Part shown: one piece after another, positions 11,275 to 22,121 of the stretch
Layout: each line of letters begins with the position of its first letter
How positions within the stretch are numbered: the first letter of the stretch is position 1
Source of the DNA: Calliphora vicina
Lineage: Eukaryota; Arthropoda; Insecta; Diptera; Calliphoridae
Length of the DNA stretch: 64,000 nt
Reading direction: 5' to 3'
NCBI RefSeq assembly: GCF_958450345.1
Contig: NC_088781.1
Coordinates: 114,965,431-115,029,430 of the forward strand
Program-made: the position numbers and the translations under genes
Notes under the pieces: generated by a model
What the model saw: the letters and a program-made list of their open reading frames with translations, nothing else
Told to the model about the DNA's origin: nothing
Databases searched by the model: none

Positions 11275-11624
11275 TATATATTATGAGCTGCTAAAATCTA
11301 ACCAGACCATCATAGGGAACCTGTACCTAATGCAAATAATTCGCAAGCATTGGCCAAAAAATGCCAAGATGGCGGCGAGATATGAAGCCGTAATATACCA
11401 TATGACAATACTAGACCACATGTTGTAATGCCTTTTAAAAAGTATTTAGAATGAGGTGGTTGGGAAGTTTTGCCTCACGCGCTCTATAGTACTGATCGTA
11501 CCCCGACCGACTACTATTTGTTTCAATCGATGCAGAACGTTCTCTCTGGGTTACGCTTCACTTTGGAACATATATTGGTTTGATTCGTTATTGGTTCTAT
11601 CATTGGTCTGATTAATTAGTGACC

Positions 11625-12215
11625 TGATTCAAGTAGAAGGAATGGTCCACATATTGTTTCTAAAGCCAATAAATAGAAAGCATTTTCCAAAGAGCTCCCA
11701 ACACATCCGGTAGGAAAGCAGTAAGGTTAGCTTCAGGTTTAAAAACATACAAGGCTCAAAAAATTCATAAAAATAACTGTGCTAAAAATTTAGATGCCAA
11801 AGACAGAGCACGGAAATTGAAGTCAAATTTGCTGCATAATGGATGATGAAACGAATGATCTAGAAAATATTTCGCAACTTCCGAGACAATATTATTATGT
11901 TGTAGAAAAGTTAGAACCCAAAAGCAGACAATTTTAATGTGTCCACTTATTTTTGGCCTGAGTTGTCACTATGGTAAATAAGGTCATGAGTTGTACAAGA
12001 ACAATAATGTGGTATTTGTACCAAGAGAGGCTAATCCTCCAAACTGCCTGTAGCTAAGGTCTGTGAAGATATATTGGGCTCTTGTTAGAAGAGAAGAGAG
12101 CACAAAAAAGGTGTCCAAATATGTGGTAGATTTTAAACGAAGATGGACTACCTTTTCAAACAAAGTGACAGAAAATACTATAAAATACTTATATAAAAAA
12201 ATAAAAAATAATAAT
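11625..12215 (+). pseudogene. Deleted second copy of the DD37E transposase
   Basis: Aligns with codons from about 55 to 320 of the intact transposase at 10133. It has many small deletions, for example loss of the block between KAARLA and GLKTYKAQK, and of most of the region between the first and second catalytic Asp. Recognisable pieces include RRNGPHIVSKA, GLKTYKAQKIHKN, IMDDETND, then NNVVFVPREANPPNC. The third block (ELRPVERYW in the intact copy) is damaged. Both ends are missing and it abuts the right part of the split mariner. Non-functional, possibly a remnant of an older insertion of the same family. Confidence 0.85.
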
Positions 12216-12294
12216 TTGTTTTCATTTTGTCACTGACTGCTTTTGATTTGTTTTGCATTAATTGCAGTTTTGTTTTGATCAGAAACACCTACGA

Positions 12295-13375
12295 ATCATG
12301 AAATTCGGGAAAGGGCATCTACATCTAGAGATGCGGAAAAGGAAAGAGAACGCGAATCATGGCTTCAACAAACGCATGGCAGTGCACCTTTATCGAGATC
12401 TGCAAAGACACCCCAACAGCTTATCGAAAGACTAGAAACCAATCGCTCCAGAATGGCCCGATCAAGAGAATGAAACGATTTAAAGTTTACGGCTTTCATT
12501 ACAATAAGGATGGAAATAACAAGGATTCACTGATTGCCGCAATGAACAAACTTTGATTACATTGCAGCGTTCTGAAGTTCCTAAGAAATCCAAAGTTATT
12601 TTACCACCAATTATGGAGCCGCCTGAGCCGCTTCTAAATTACATTTCCGGCGCCACTCCCATTTCCAAGCACTACTTTCAAAATATCCGAAAATACAACT
12701 CACGTTTTCAACTCACGACGTCCTTCGGGGCAACTAATATCGTAAACAGCGACGGCTTTATGCCCACATTTAAATTTCAAAGCCAAATGTACCACAGAAT
12801 TGGATCATTGCTACCGCTTCCCAATGACGATGCGAAGTTCCTTCAAATATATTTCAATGGAAATGAAGCTACAGAAGCCGAACGCTATCGACGAACATGC
12901 ATGTGAATTTTCTGCAAGACTATTCTGCCGAAACATTCTCAAAAAAAATTGTTGGACATCAAAAGTGGAAAAATTCAAATTGATCCCGCCTGCCACAAAT
13001 AAGATTTCGTTCAGGCCAAACTTCTGCCAAATGCAAATGAATATTCAACCCATTGTCGACAAGGTATTTCCAAGTTTAATGAGCAAATTCAATTGAAATT
13101 GCCTGGCGAAACAATGAAATACAAAACGATTGACAAAAACGATTTTTGAATTCATTGGAACCAGCTGGAATGCCACCATATGTATTACACTGAAGGTTGA
13201 ATCACTGATAATGCTTCTCCGCAACTTAAACGCGTCAAAATTATGTAACGGAACAAGATTGATCAACAAAAATTGTTCACCAAATTTAGTTGAGCCAACA
13301 ATCATCTGAGGCAGATTCAAAGGCGAATGCGTACTGATTCCACGCTTACCGATGATTTCCAACTACATTTTTATT
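12295..13375 (+). pseudogene. Helitron Rep/helicase remnant with a large internal deletion
   Basis: Helitrons are rolling-circle transposons with a HUH-type Rep domain fused to a PIF1-like helicase. Three parts are visible here. First, an N-terminal charged region (RERASTSRDAEKERERES, about 12305-12365). Second, the start of the Helitron-like N domain: RFQLTTSFGATNIVNSDGF then MPTFKFQSQMYHRIGSLLPL and FLQIYFNG at 12690-12870. Third, late PIF1 helicase pieces: an IVDKVFPSLMSKFN-like block, a KLPGETMKYK-type block near 13095, then LIMLLRNLNASKLCNGTRLI and FKGECVLIPRLPMIS at 13190-13365. The catalytic HUH and Tyr motifs and the helicase Walker motifs are absent, deleted around 12910-12960. Stops and frameshifts add to this. 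I did not identify Helitron termini (5' TC, 3' hairpin-CTRR). Confidence 0.8.
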
Positions 13376-15235
13376 TATCTTTAAAATAATAATGTACAAA
13401 ACTAAGGGATATGTATTTTAATCCTTGCTTAAAGGATATTGTTTAAATTTATTATAATTTATTCTTCCGAAAAGGGTTTATGGTGATATACTCCGCAAAC
13501 TAAAATACCTATGAATTATATAAGACTAAGTTTATAAAAATCGGATAACTAAGTACAAGGATATGACTAAGATTATATCTGAAGTTTTTGGATTATTCGA
13601 AATATTAGCAAATTTTAACTAAATGCTCATTATCTTGAGATCCCTTACAATTTCTTATTATTGAGGAACATCTTTAGAAAACAGAAGATGACTTTTTTGA
13701 GATATCCTTTGCATAAGGACATTTTTTTGACTCAAAAGAAGAAATTTTTTTAGCAACTTCAAAATTTTGTTATGAACATAAAGAATACCTTAACGAAAAT
13801 GTGTGTTTCCTCCCTAGTATAGTCTTATCTTTGAAGTCTCAAAAAAAAATGCAAAAAATAGTTTAATTGTTTCCTCAAGTAGCAAGTAATTGAGACATAT
13901 CCGTGTATATAAGTCATAGAAAATGCAGATAAAACTTAAGAATTTTCAAGTACTTACATGCTTTGAAGTTTTCTATGTACATAAAGGATCTACCAAGGCA
14001 CTAAATAATACCCATAAGCACAAACACTCATGCTTAAAAACTTTAGTATAATAAGTATGACTAAAACTTATAAGGACAATAGAAAAAGAGACTGAATAAA
14101 GCGGTTGTGAGTATAATTTTTGTTACCAAAAGTATTGAAATATATAAGTACGTATATGTGTATATAAAGTCTAAACAGTTAGTGGTTGCCTGGTTTGGTT
14201 GGTCGGGTTGATGATGCTAAAGTTTTTTTTTTGTCTATATTTTTTGCAGTTACCAAACATCTATGTATGTGTCTGCATGTTGAATGTGTCAATGTTCAGT
14301 CGGTCAAAAACTCAAAGGAAGATAGAATGGTTAAAAAAAGCCAGTTTCATTTGCTCTAATTGTGCTTAATTACTTTCAAAAAGTTTTTAGCATTTTTTAT
14401 CCTTTTGTTTTTTCCCTTCCCCTATATTTTGCTTTAGTTCCTAGTATATAGTCTAAAATAAAAGTTGTTTGCTGTTTGAAAAGCGTAAAGTTAGATATAT
14501 ATTTTTTTGTACCATTTCTCGGCAAAAAACCAGTAAAGTTAATTTATAATAAACTGTAAAAGATAATAAAAAAGAGAAGAGCGAAAAATTGAGTTCATTC
14601 ATACAGACACATACATAGAATGTCACAAAGTGTAAGGGATCTTAAACAATGGTTAAAGGATGCCTTCCTAAAGGCCTTGTTTTCCAGATGCAAGGACATC
14701 TAAACTTATTAAGAAGGAAAGATTATAAACTCTTCAAAGTAATGCCTCATAGAATTTCTAGATAGATACGCTATTAAAAGGACTGAAAAGGATAGCCTAA
14801 CTGAAGGTCTGCTGAAGCAAGCCTTTTAAGTCTAATATGAAAATATTTTTAATGAATTCAGCATAAAACCTTTAAGGGATGGTCTTTAAAGAAGGTTAGT
14901 AAGTCACTTTTGTAAGTAAAATATTAATTTATAGAATCTTTTAAAATGTATAACTAGGTCTTCTAGAAGGCCTACAAAGTGCAGCCCTAGACTAGTGCAA
15001 GTTTAACTGTTTTTGGAGTGAATGAGTATTAGTGTGTGCGGCAAAAGTATTGTTATCATAAGTAAAACAAACGAATGTTTTAAAGTTTTTAAACTGAAAT
15101 TATTTAATTGGATGTAATTATTAGAAGTTAAAAAATTATATATCAACAAAAGATATTTAAAAATAATAGCAATTAAATTTGTAACATTTAGTTTTGAAAG
15201 CAGAAATTCTAATTCAATTTAAAAATTAAAGGGTT
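13376..15235. other. AT-rich non-coding DNA
   Basis: No recognisable coding or mobile-element signature. Short homopolymer and TATA-like runs only. Confidence 0.4.
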
Positions 15236-15984
15236 TCAATATGGACTTTCGAAATTTGACAGTTGATAGCGGTCATATAGTTGAAGCTTGGTTTTCAGCT
15301 GGAAAAACGTTCCAAACGCTTCGCCAATTTTACGGTCGCCATAATCATCCTAACGAGAGGACTATTCGCAATGTGGTGGATAAATTTGAGTCTACTGGTT
15401 CAGTAAATAATGAACCAACCAGTTGATAACTGACTCTAGTCTTCATAAAAAAAGTCTTCAGCGTTGAGGCCCATTTCTGAATGAATGGGTACATCAACAA
15501 ACAAAATGTTCGAATTTAGGACGATACAAATCCACAGGACAATGCATTCCGAATGAGTTACTGTTATTTGTTGATTTTGGTCTGGAGCGGCAACACTCGA
15601 TATTTCATTTAGAACGACGTTAACCAGGTCATTACCGTCAACGGCGAGCACTATACGTCGATGATTACCGACTTCTTTTCATCTGTACTGGATGATGAGA
15701 ACACCAACGACATATCGTTTCAACAGAACGGCGGTAAGTGCCACATAGCTCATGTCACATTAGACATTCTGCAAGAGCGATATCAGGGCATGGTCATCTC
15801 ACGTGGAGGTAATATGAAATGTCTACCAAGCTCGTGCGATTTCAGCCATTATACTTTTTCTTGTTGGGTTTTCTTAAATCGCAGTTCTCAGCATAACTCA
15901 TGGCATCCGTCAAATTCAGCATGATTTAGGGACATGAAAATTTGACAGTTGACATAATTCTGATGCCACAGATTCTTTACTATT
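15236..15984 (+). pseudogene. Tc1/mariner-superfamily transposase (DUF4817 type) pseudogene
   Basis: The left end (15241-15280, GACTTTCGAAATTTGACAG) resembles the termini at 5230 and 43669. Next is a helix-turn-helix segment, EAWFSAGKTFQTLRQFYG then NERTIRNVVDKFESTGSV. A deletion of roughly 120 codons brings this to VEAHF*MNGYINKQNVRI*D, in which two Trp codons have become stops. The frame then continues ITVNGEHYTSMITDFF, DDISFQQNGGKCHIAHVT-like sequence, LDILQERYQGMVISRGGN and CLPSSCDFSHYTF. All three catalytic regions can be placed but the gene is dead through stops, frameshifts and the deletion. Confidence 0.8.
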
Positions 15985-16655
15985 TTGAAGTTGTATCTTA
16001 CTAGATTGAAGCGCTTGGTTAATTCGATAGTAAGATTTGCTTTTAACATTCGATGTAGAGAACATATTTCCGAGTCTGTGAAATGCTTTCTTAGTTGTTC
16101 TTTTAATGAATTTGTAAAGTTTCGTAATTTGCTAAAGTTTTATAAAATTATGAAAACTGGTAGACCTTCTGTTATATGCGATGCATTTATTTTTTCTCCT
16201 CGCAACAGGAATCCTCACTTTGTTCCCCCTACGATATTTAAATCTTTTTTCAGTAGATCTTTCGTTGTTAGGATCACAGGTTATTGGAATAGACTGCCAT
16301 TAGAGTTGCGTGTTTTCACGCACTCTAATAATGTTTTCAAAGTAAAACTTTTACAATATTTTTCAGACCCTTTGTGATATCCGCAATAAATATTTTTCTT
16401 GTTTTCGTTATCCCCAACTGGACCGTATTTAATTTATCTCTTTTTTTCTATTAAATCTTGACATACTTATCTATACTTTTTTTTTATCACGGCTGGGGAG
16501 CCCATTTGAAAGTATTGTAACATGAAATTTATTGAATATTTAAACCTTGTTTTTATGTTTAGGTTTATTGTATTACTATGTAATATTATTTTGGCCAAAT
16601 TGGCTTTTTATTACTGAATAAAATAAAAAATAAATAAAATAAATAATTGTATGAT
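15985..16655 (+). mobile_element. 5'-truncated LINE, 3' end with A-rich tail
   Basis: An open frame (15985-16377) encodes RLVNSIVRFAFNIRCREH, LLKFYKIMKTGRPSVI and SFVVRITGYWNRLPLELRVF then HSNNVFKVKLLQYF. This is the typical C-terminal tail of the RT ORF in jockey/CR1-like LINEs, with the conserved YWNRLP block. About 240 bp of 3' UTR follows, with a TTTTGGCCAAATTGG stretch and an (AAATA)n-type tail at 16615-16655. The copy starts within the RT ORF, as expected for a truncated reverse-transcribed insertion, and directly abuts the transposase pseudogene on its left. No target duplication could be fixed by eye. Confidence 0.75.
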
Positions 16656-17792
16656 ATTATATTTCATACATAATGACATCGATAGTCCTTTCAAACGAAT
16701 GCAAAATATCATATCTCACATACAATTTGTTTTATTTAAATTTAAGGATATACATTTTTTAATACGAAACTAAAAATCTCCCGTTTCTTGTATTTTTAAT
16801 TTTAAATAAAATACCTACATATAACAGAACTGGGGTTTGGAATCTTTATTATGATCCAAAAGACCAATCTCTGACATTTAAATTTTCAAAATAATTTCAT
16901 TCAAACGTTGACTACGTCTACTCTATAGGTAGTGTATTCGGAAGATCGAATTTTTGGTAACTCAATACATGTATCTCCCAAATTCCGCGAGTATTATTGG
17001 CATCCAAGTTTGATTCGTAGCTGGATTATCGACGAGGATTTTTAAATTTACAGAAAATATTTTAGGCGGCCAGTTGACAGGTCCTGAATGCAAAATTAAC
17101 TGCTCGGCATGTAATGTCTATGATGTAAACCATATGTTGCTCGAAGTTCACGAAACTCTTTACTCTAGAGTAGTTATATGGTCCTACATGTGCCAATGTC
17201 GCTTGTGAGTTTTTAAGGAAGAGGTTTCATTGCCATAGTTCCGAAAACCAAAGTCTGATAGCTTGAGAATCAAGTTCCGTCAATATAGTATCTTACCGAT
17301 TTGCAATTTCAATTCCTGTTTCCTATTCAAGTTTTGCCATGGTGTTATAGACCAATACGAACTATCTGATCCTTCAACTGTATATGTCCAGTTAATACAA
17401 TAACTTTATCAGAATCTCATTTATTCTCTTTAGGGTTGGAGTTTACCATAGGATGTTGGTCATTCTGTCGACTGTAGAGTTCTGACAGTTTCCGATATGC
17501 TCAATAATTTTCCAAATCTTAAGTTCATCATTAAACTACAATATTTGAAGGGTTTGGTATTTTCCAGATTGACAGTATCCTGAGTGATAACTTGTCCGAT
17601 TTCTCATTTCCGATAAGATCCATATATAGACTGATTCCTTGATCATTTTTTAATTTTGGTTTCTCATTCAATTCTTCTATTTCATATTTTCAGAGACATT
17701 TGTTCTCTCACCTTAAATGTTGGAATCCTTTCCGCTCACCAATTTCGTGACGTCATCTGTCCAAACAACGCGTCATCAGTCTGCCTTTTTGG
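16656..17792. other. AT-rich non-coding DNA
   Basis: No coding or mobile-element signature recognised. Confidence 0.4.
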
Positions 17793-18903
17793 AAACCAGC
17801 CAGTGTTGCCACAACCTCAAAATATTTGTAACCAAGTTTGATTAAAAAAATAACCAAAATGTTAAAAAAGTAACCAAAAAAAATTTGTTGCAAACGTCAT
17901 GTTTTTAACTTTCTATTTAAAAAAAAAAATATGAACAGAAGTATGAAATTTATTTTTTTTAATACATTTTACACAGGTTAAATTTTATGTCAAGATTTCA
18001 AAATTTAGAATATTATGAAAATAAATTCCTAAAGCAAAATATTCTGAAAAATCAACAGAAATAATTTTTAATTATTTTTTTTTTAAATATTTAAAAAAAA
18101 ATTCCAGTTACACAATTATTTTTACTGAATGTAAATTTTTTATTTTTTTAAAATGTAATTCGTTTTGTCTAATATCTACATGAAATACCTGACATATCTA
18201 TTCAAAGATACCTGATAGATTCTTAGATTTTCAAATATTACACTTTTGCTGTGGTTTTGCTGAACATTTTTCATATTAATTATCTTATTTGCATTACTAC
18301 AGCAAGAAAACAATTTTATAATTTTTATAAAATAAATTATTAATGGATTTTCTAATATTTGGATTGAAATATCATGTATGTAAATACACGATATGTATAC
18401 GACATTGGTAGTTTTTATTAGAGTATTTTTAATAAAATCTAAACCAATAGCAAAATTTGAACCTAGCTAAATATTAAAAATAAACATTCTTGTTTAGAAT
18501 TTTCGGAATACAACATTTTATTTATCCTCAATAAAGCTAAAAGAATCATCCACCAGAATTATTATACTCAAAAGAATATATGGTTATGTAGACCAGTTTA
18601 ATGGAAAAAAAATAATTTTTTATGCTGTATTACCCAAAATTTAGAAGAAAAACACCAAAAAATAGGGTATGAATATAAAAACAGCAATATTTCGAAAACG
18701 CGAGCTGACTGAAAAAAACAATTTCAACATAGTACTGAGAGTTCATCAACTCGTACAAAATGTAATGGAAATTTCCGGCACCAAAATGTCTGTTTCGATA
18801 TTGGGAACTCATTTACATCCCTAAATCACACAAATCCTAAGTATCTTTTAAAACAAGTATTATTTCTCAAATGTTTTGGCTTCAATTGTCTACAGTGTTG
18901 CCA

Positions 18904-19053
18904 GTTTAGCCTTTTTATTTACTCTTTAGCCTCGAAATTTTGGTTTTAGCTTCGTGGCTTTTTTCTAGCCTTTTCTTAATTTCAAAATAGCCTTTTTTGA
19001 AATTAAAAAAGGCTAAAAATTTCGAGACTAAAGAGTAAATAAAAAGGCTAAAT
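18904..19053. repeat. Subterminal hairpin in the inner hAT
   Basis: An arm beginning TTTAGCCTTTTTATTTACTC (18904 onward) is repeated in inverse orientation ending near 19053, giving arms of about 38 bp with few mismatches around an A/T-rich loop. The arms contain the subterminal AGCC/GGCT motif, so the hairpin may be an arrangement of transposase-binding sites. Confidence 0.75.
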
Positions 19054-19084
19054 TTATATTTGTGAACCATTTTCATTTTAATTC

Positions 19085-20240
19085 ATTACTGATTTTCATT
19101 TAGCTTTTCAACATACTCAAGAATTGTGCAGTATTATAAGAACAAATAACAATTGCCAATATCAAGTGGTTCAAAATGAAATAGAGTATTTTATAGCTGA
19201 AAGCTTAAATGTCTAGCAAATTCTCTTTCAAGACAAAATTGTTATTACACATTCACCCCTATCGCGAATCAACATTTCACATGAAATATTTTCCCTTTTC
19301 CTTTTTTCGTTCATCAACTTTGTTCACGTGAAAAAAATGTTTGTGAAATTTTTAGATGTAATTTTGTAAACAATAAACAGCTGTTACGAACAAAATCAAC
19401 TATTGTGAATGTAAAGTTCATCATGATATTCCCGATAGCAATTTTCCCTTCGAGGGAAATGGATATTTCATGGGAACAAAATTTCACATGTTATTGCCGA
19501 TAGGGGTGATTATATTCATCATTATATAATGGACAAGAGCCCCACAAACTCCTGAAGGCTTGTGATACTCGATGGCGATCAATAGCCGTTAAACGTCTTG
19601 TGGATCTATGCTTCGAGTTAAAACCCATTTTGTTTTAATTTCGTCAAACCAGCAATTCTAAAAAGCCAAACTTTTAAATAGTTAATACACTGATTATAAT
19701 TTGGCGTACCATCTTTTTTTAAAACCAGTATTGCACAAAGTACAAAAAGTAAATAAATCATTTGCTGTTTTCTGATTTAAAATTCAAGGAATTTGATCCA
19801 TTATCGTCGCCAATTGAAAATTGTTTAATGTTTTTGACTCATTTTTCATACTAGTTTGATGAATGAGAGATAAAATAAAGAACGTTTTAATTAGTGAAGA
19901 TTATGACAAAAATAATACGACAAATTAAACTAATTGAGCAATTGCGACAAAGATTACCATATGAAAACTCTACGCAAAATCAATTTATTTCCCGTTGATA
20001 ATAAAGTAGTAAAACCAAAAAAAATATATTATGTCATATTGATAGTGAAAAATTAAAGTGCTAATAAAATTACGAAGCTTAAGGCTCAGGGGCAGAATAT
20101 ATTAAACTACAAATGGACAAATATAGAACCAACAATGTCCATTTTCTGACATGGTTAATCTAGTATTTAACTTTTTAGTACTTCCTTTAAGTAAAGCAGA
20201 TGAATTTTATGAACATATTTTCTAATTTTTTATTTAAAAA
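19085..20240 (+). pseudogene. hAT transposase remnant
   Basis: Recognisable in broken frames: EIEYFIAESLN (about 19175), then after a MITE insertion GQEPHKLLKACDTRWRSIAV, CFELKPILF, DYNLAYHLFLKPVLHKVQKV-like sequence with frameshifts, and SSPIENCLMFLTHFSY. The CDTRWLS-type block is diagnostic of the large hAT group related to ZMYM/KRBA2-like transposases. A final MVNLVFNFLVLPLSKADEF stretch lies where the C-terminal dimerisation segment (LPLSNA-ER-FS) would be. Many stops; the gene is dead. The first catalytic Asp region upstream is not readable. Confidence 0.7.
19254..19508. mobile_element. 255-bp MITE inserted in the inner hAT transposase
   Basis: Terminal inverted repeats begin CACCCCTATCG on both sides and extend imperfectly for about 45 bp (a TTTCACATGAAAT-like block then a TTTCCC block). 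It interrupts the hAT reading between the EIEYFIAES and KLLKACDTRW blocks. The flanks give a possible 3-bp ATT duplication, but the exact boundary is ambiguous, so the superfamily is not assigned. Confidence 0.75.
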
Positions 20241-20629
20241 TAAATATAAACCAAAATTCTTAATTTATAATATTTTAGCTTTTTTTTGGCTTTTTTTCAA
20301 AAGCGGTTTAGCTTTTTCTGACCTTTTTTTGAAGCCAATATAGCTTCTTTTTTCGCCAGCTCCTGGCAACACTGATTGTCAATCACGATAGATATAATTT
20401 GCTTATGAAAACTCCCATGTAAAATTATACACCTACAGCAAGGATTAACACAAACCGATGTCGAAACATTTTTTTTGAGAGTACACCACCATTAAATATT
20501 GAAAAATCCGTCTATAACAAAATGTTTTGAAAAAAGTAACCAAAATAAAAAATTAATACACATGTACACATCAGAAAAAAATAACCAATTTTGGTTATAA
20601 ATAACCAAAACGGCAACACTGAAACTAGC

Positions 20630-22003
20630 ATACAACTGAGTGAAGTATTAGTTTTGTTTACGCTCTTAAGTTTTTGAAGTTTTTGATAACCATATTGTTG
20701 TAAATTAATAACAGTTACATAATTAATTATAACCATATATAAATGTTTACTCAAAATAATTGTTTAAATCTTAATTACTTTGGAATTTTGTACGGTTATT
20801 TTTTATTGAAGTGGCACCACTGAATTATAAATCAGCCTTTTACTTTGTAGCTGTAGTCTTTAAAATAATTCAGTAGCTGACACACGACTACAACTCCAGC
20901 CAGCAGAATTTGTGTTCGTGTAGCCCGTTGTCTTGAATGTGTTTAATGCATGATGTGCAAGCTAACCACACATATATTCTTATTCTCTTTTGTTTAGTCG
21001 TCACTCAGATAGCGACGAATGCACATGCTAAGCGGGTGTATTGCTATTTATTAATGACCACTGAAAGAAATATTTGGATTTTTTAATATATTTGGAACTT
21101 TCAAAAATCATTGAAGTGTTATCTCGTTTTTGCCCTTAATTCACTTCTATGAAATTTTTTTTTCGGATTTGAAATGATTTTAATCAAAACATGTAGGCTA
21201 TTTGCATATTGATAAACAATTATATATCAAATTTGGTTCTAAGATTCTGACGTTCACTCCGTCTGACATTTCTGAACACATCTGGTATCCTCAATAGGAC
21301 AACTTTTCGCTAAATTCTGCAATTTTTGGAAGCCTGGTATTTTTAATTTAGAATTAAATTTTTGTTTCTGCAGTTATTCAGTAATGCACAAATGTTGAAG
21401 ATTCTTAAATTTGTAGTTACATTTTGTTTGTGGTGTAAAGACCTAGTGTTGATAGAGAAAACTGCTAAAAATGTTTGCTTTTTAAACTGAATTTATTCTC
21501 AAATGATTTAAAATTTAGAAGGTGGTTTGTATTTACTAAACACAATGTATTTTAGTCATTCTGGTTTATTTTTGCCTTATGAACTGCGATGAAAACATGT
21601 TGCAGTAGCAAATGTCGGATTTTTCATAGTGTTTCACTTAAGAGATTTACAGATTTCATAAGAACAACACTGCTATTAATTTTTCTGTGTAAAAATGTTG
21701 TTATTATGAACTTGATATCAATATAAGCTTTATTGTTCGCTAGTGCTATTCACTTTTGCCTGCCCTTCAGATTTAAGGCCACTCACTGCAAGAAGATATT
21801 TAATAAAAAAGTAGCAAACTTAAAACACTTCTGCTCTATATCATTATTATCCTTCTTTAATTTACTTAGTTAGAATAATAAGGCTCAAATTAAACAAAAG
21901 AAAATCACAACTTTAAATAAAGTCTAAACTCGGTTAAATAAAACCCATATGAATAAGTAACACATACATATGTATATATAAAAATATTGTATGTTTGACT
22001 CAC
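20630..22003. other. Non-coding DNA, presumed intron of the sidestep-like gene
   Basis: No coding or mobile-element signature recognised. It lies just downstream (minus strand) of the exon at 22004-22121. I searched this stretch by eye for the next Ig exon (expected YRC-V-type second cysteine block) and did not find it. Confidence 0.4.
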
Positions 22004-22121
22004 CTTAATTTCCAATGTTGCTGGCTGAGAGTCAAAATGAAATTTGGCACGTGAACCAAACACTTCTGGCGCTGACCAATGCCGTGCCTGGTCACTGTTC
22101 ATTTTATCTCGTACATCAAAG
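22004..22121 (-). CDS. Sidestep-family Ig gene, exon encoding the second half of Ig domain 1
   Basis: 118 bp, preceded on the minus strand by a strong acceptor (pyrimidine run then TTTTCTTGCAG) and followed by the donor GTGAGT. It starts with one base completing a Ser codon and ends in phase 0. The product is S-FDVRDKMNSDQARHWSAPEV then FGSRAKFHFDSQPATLEIK. Sidestep paralogues share the pattern Y-SFDVRG....A..W.....FG.RA.F......PA.L.I at the C'-D-E strands of the first Ig domain. Sidestep proteins are membrane ligands of Beaten path receptors in insect axon guidance. The codon split joins exactly to 47399-47525. Which paralogue this is cannot be decided from 80 residues. Confidence 0.9.

Larger units (their letters stand above)
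9650..11615 (+). pseudogene. mariner transposase pseudogene, split by a DD37E element
   Basis: The left part (9650-9976) encodes LLTKAYGECVPSVTTCER, then EQELEALQCEDCCKTQQEFA, then YYDEKFIHYDNPKSNRS, the first catalytic block of mariner transposases. After the 1,298-bp insertion the right part (11275-11610) continues YYELLKSNQTIIGNLYLMQI, then a damaged second Asp block, then WEVLPHALYSTDRTPTDYY and LFQSMQNVLSGLRF. That last part is the mariner '(Y)SPDLAPSDYHLF' block. Several stops and frameshifts are present in both parts, so it was probably decayed before or independently of the insertion. Homologous remnants lie at 5455 and 45335. Confidence 0.8.
18885..20382 (+). mobile_element. Inner hAT element nested in the outer hAT
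   Basis: Termini CAGTGTTGCCAG (18893) and CTGGCAACACTG (to 20374) are flanked by ATTGTCTA (18885-18892) and ATTGTCAA (20375-20382), an 8-bp duplication with one mismatch. Subterminal TTTAGCCTTTTT/AAAAGGCTAAA motifs are frequent at both ends. It encodes a broken hAT transposase (19085-20240). It shares only the first 10 terminal bases with the outer element, so the two are different families with related tips. Confidence 0.85.
17793..20629. mobile_element. Outer hAT-like element with 8-bp target duplication
   Basis: Termini CAGTGTTGCC at 17801 and its complement GGCAACACTG ending at 20621. The flanking 8 bp are AAACCAGC (17793-17800) and AAACTAGC (20622-20629), one mismatch, the duplication length of hAT transposons. 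Both ends carry many copies of GTAACCAAAA/TAACCAAAAT-type motifs as subterminal repeats (17830-17880, 20530-20612). No transposase could be read in its own DNA (17801-18892, 20375-20621), so it is probably a non-autonomous or heavily decayed element. A second hAT interrupts it at 18893-20374. Confidence 0.8.

Noticed and set aside
15236..15290. MDFRNLTVDSG as the true N-terminus of a transposase
   Set aside because: The same DNA occurs at 43669 and, more diverged, at 5230 as an element terminus, so the first codons are probably the translated inverted repeat rather than protein-coding sequence.
15436..15651. 71-codon minus-strand frame as a gene
   Set aside because: The plus strand here reads through clear transposase blocks (EAHF, MNGYINKQN, ITVNGEHY), so the minus frame is a shadow.
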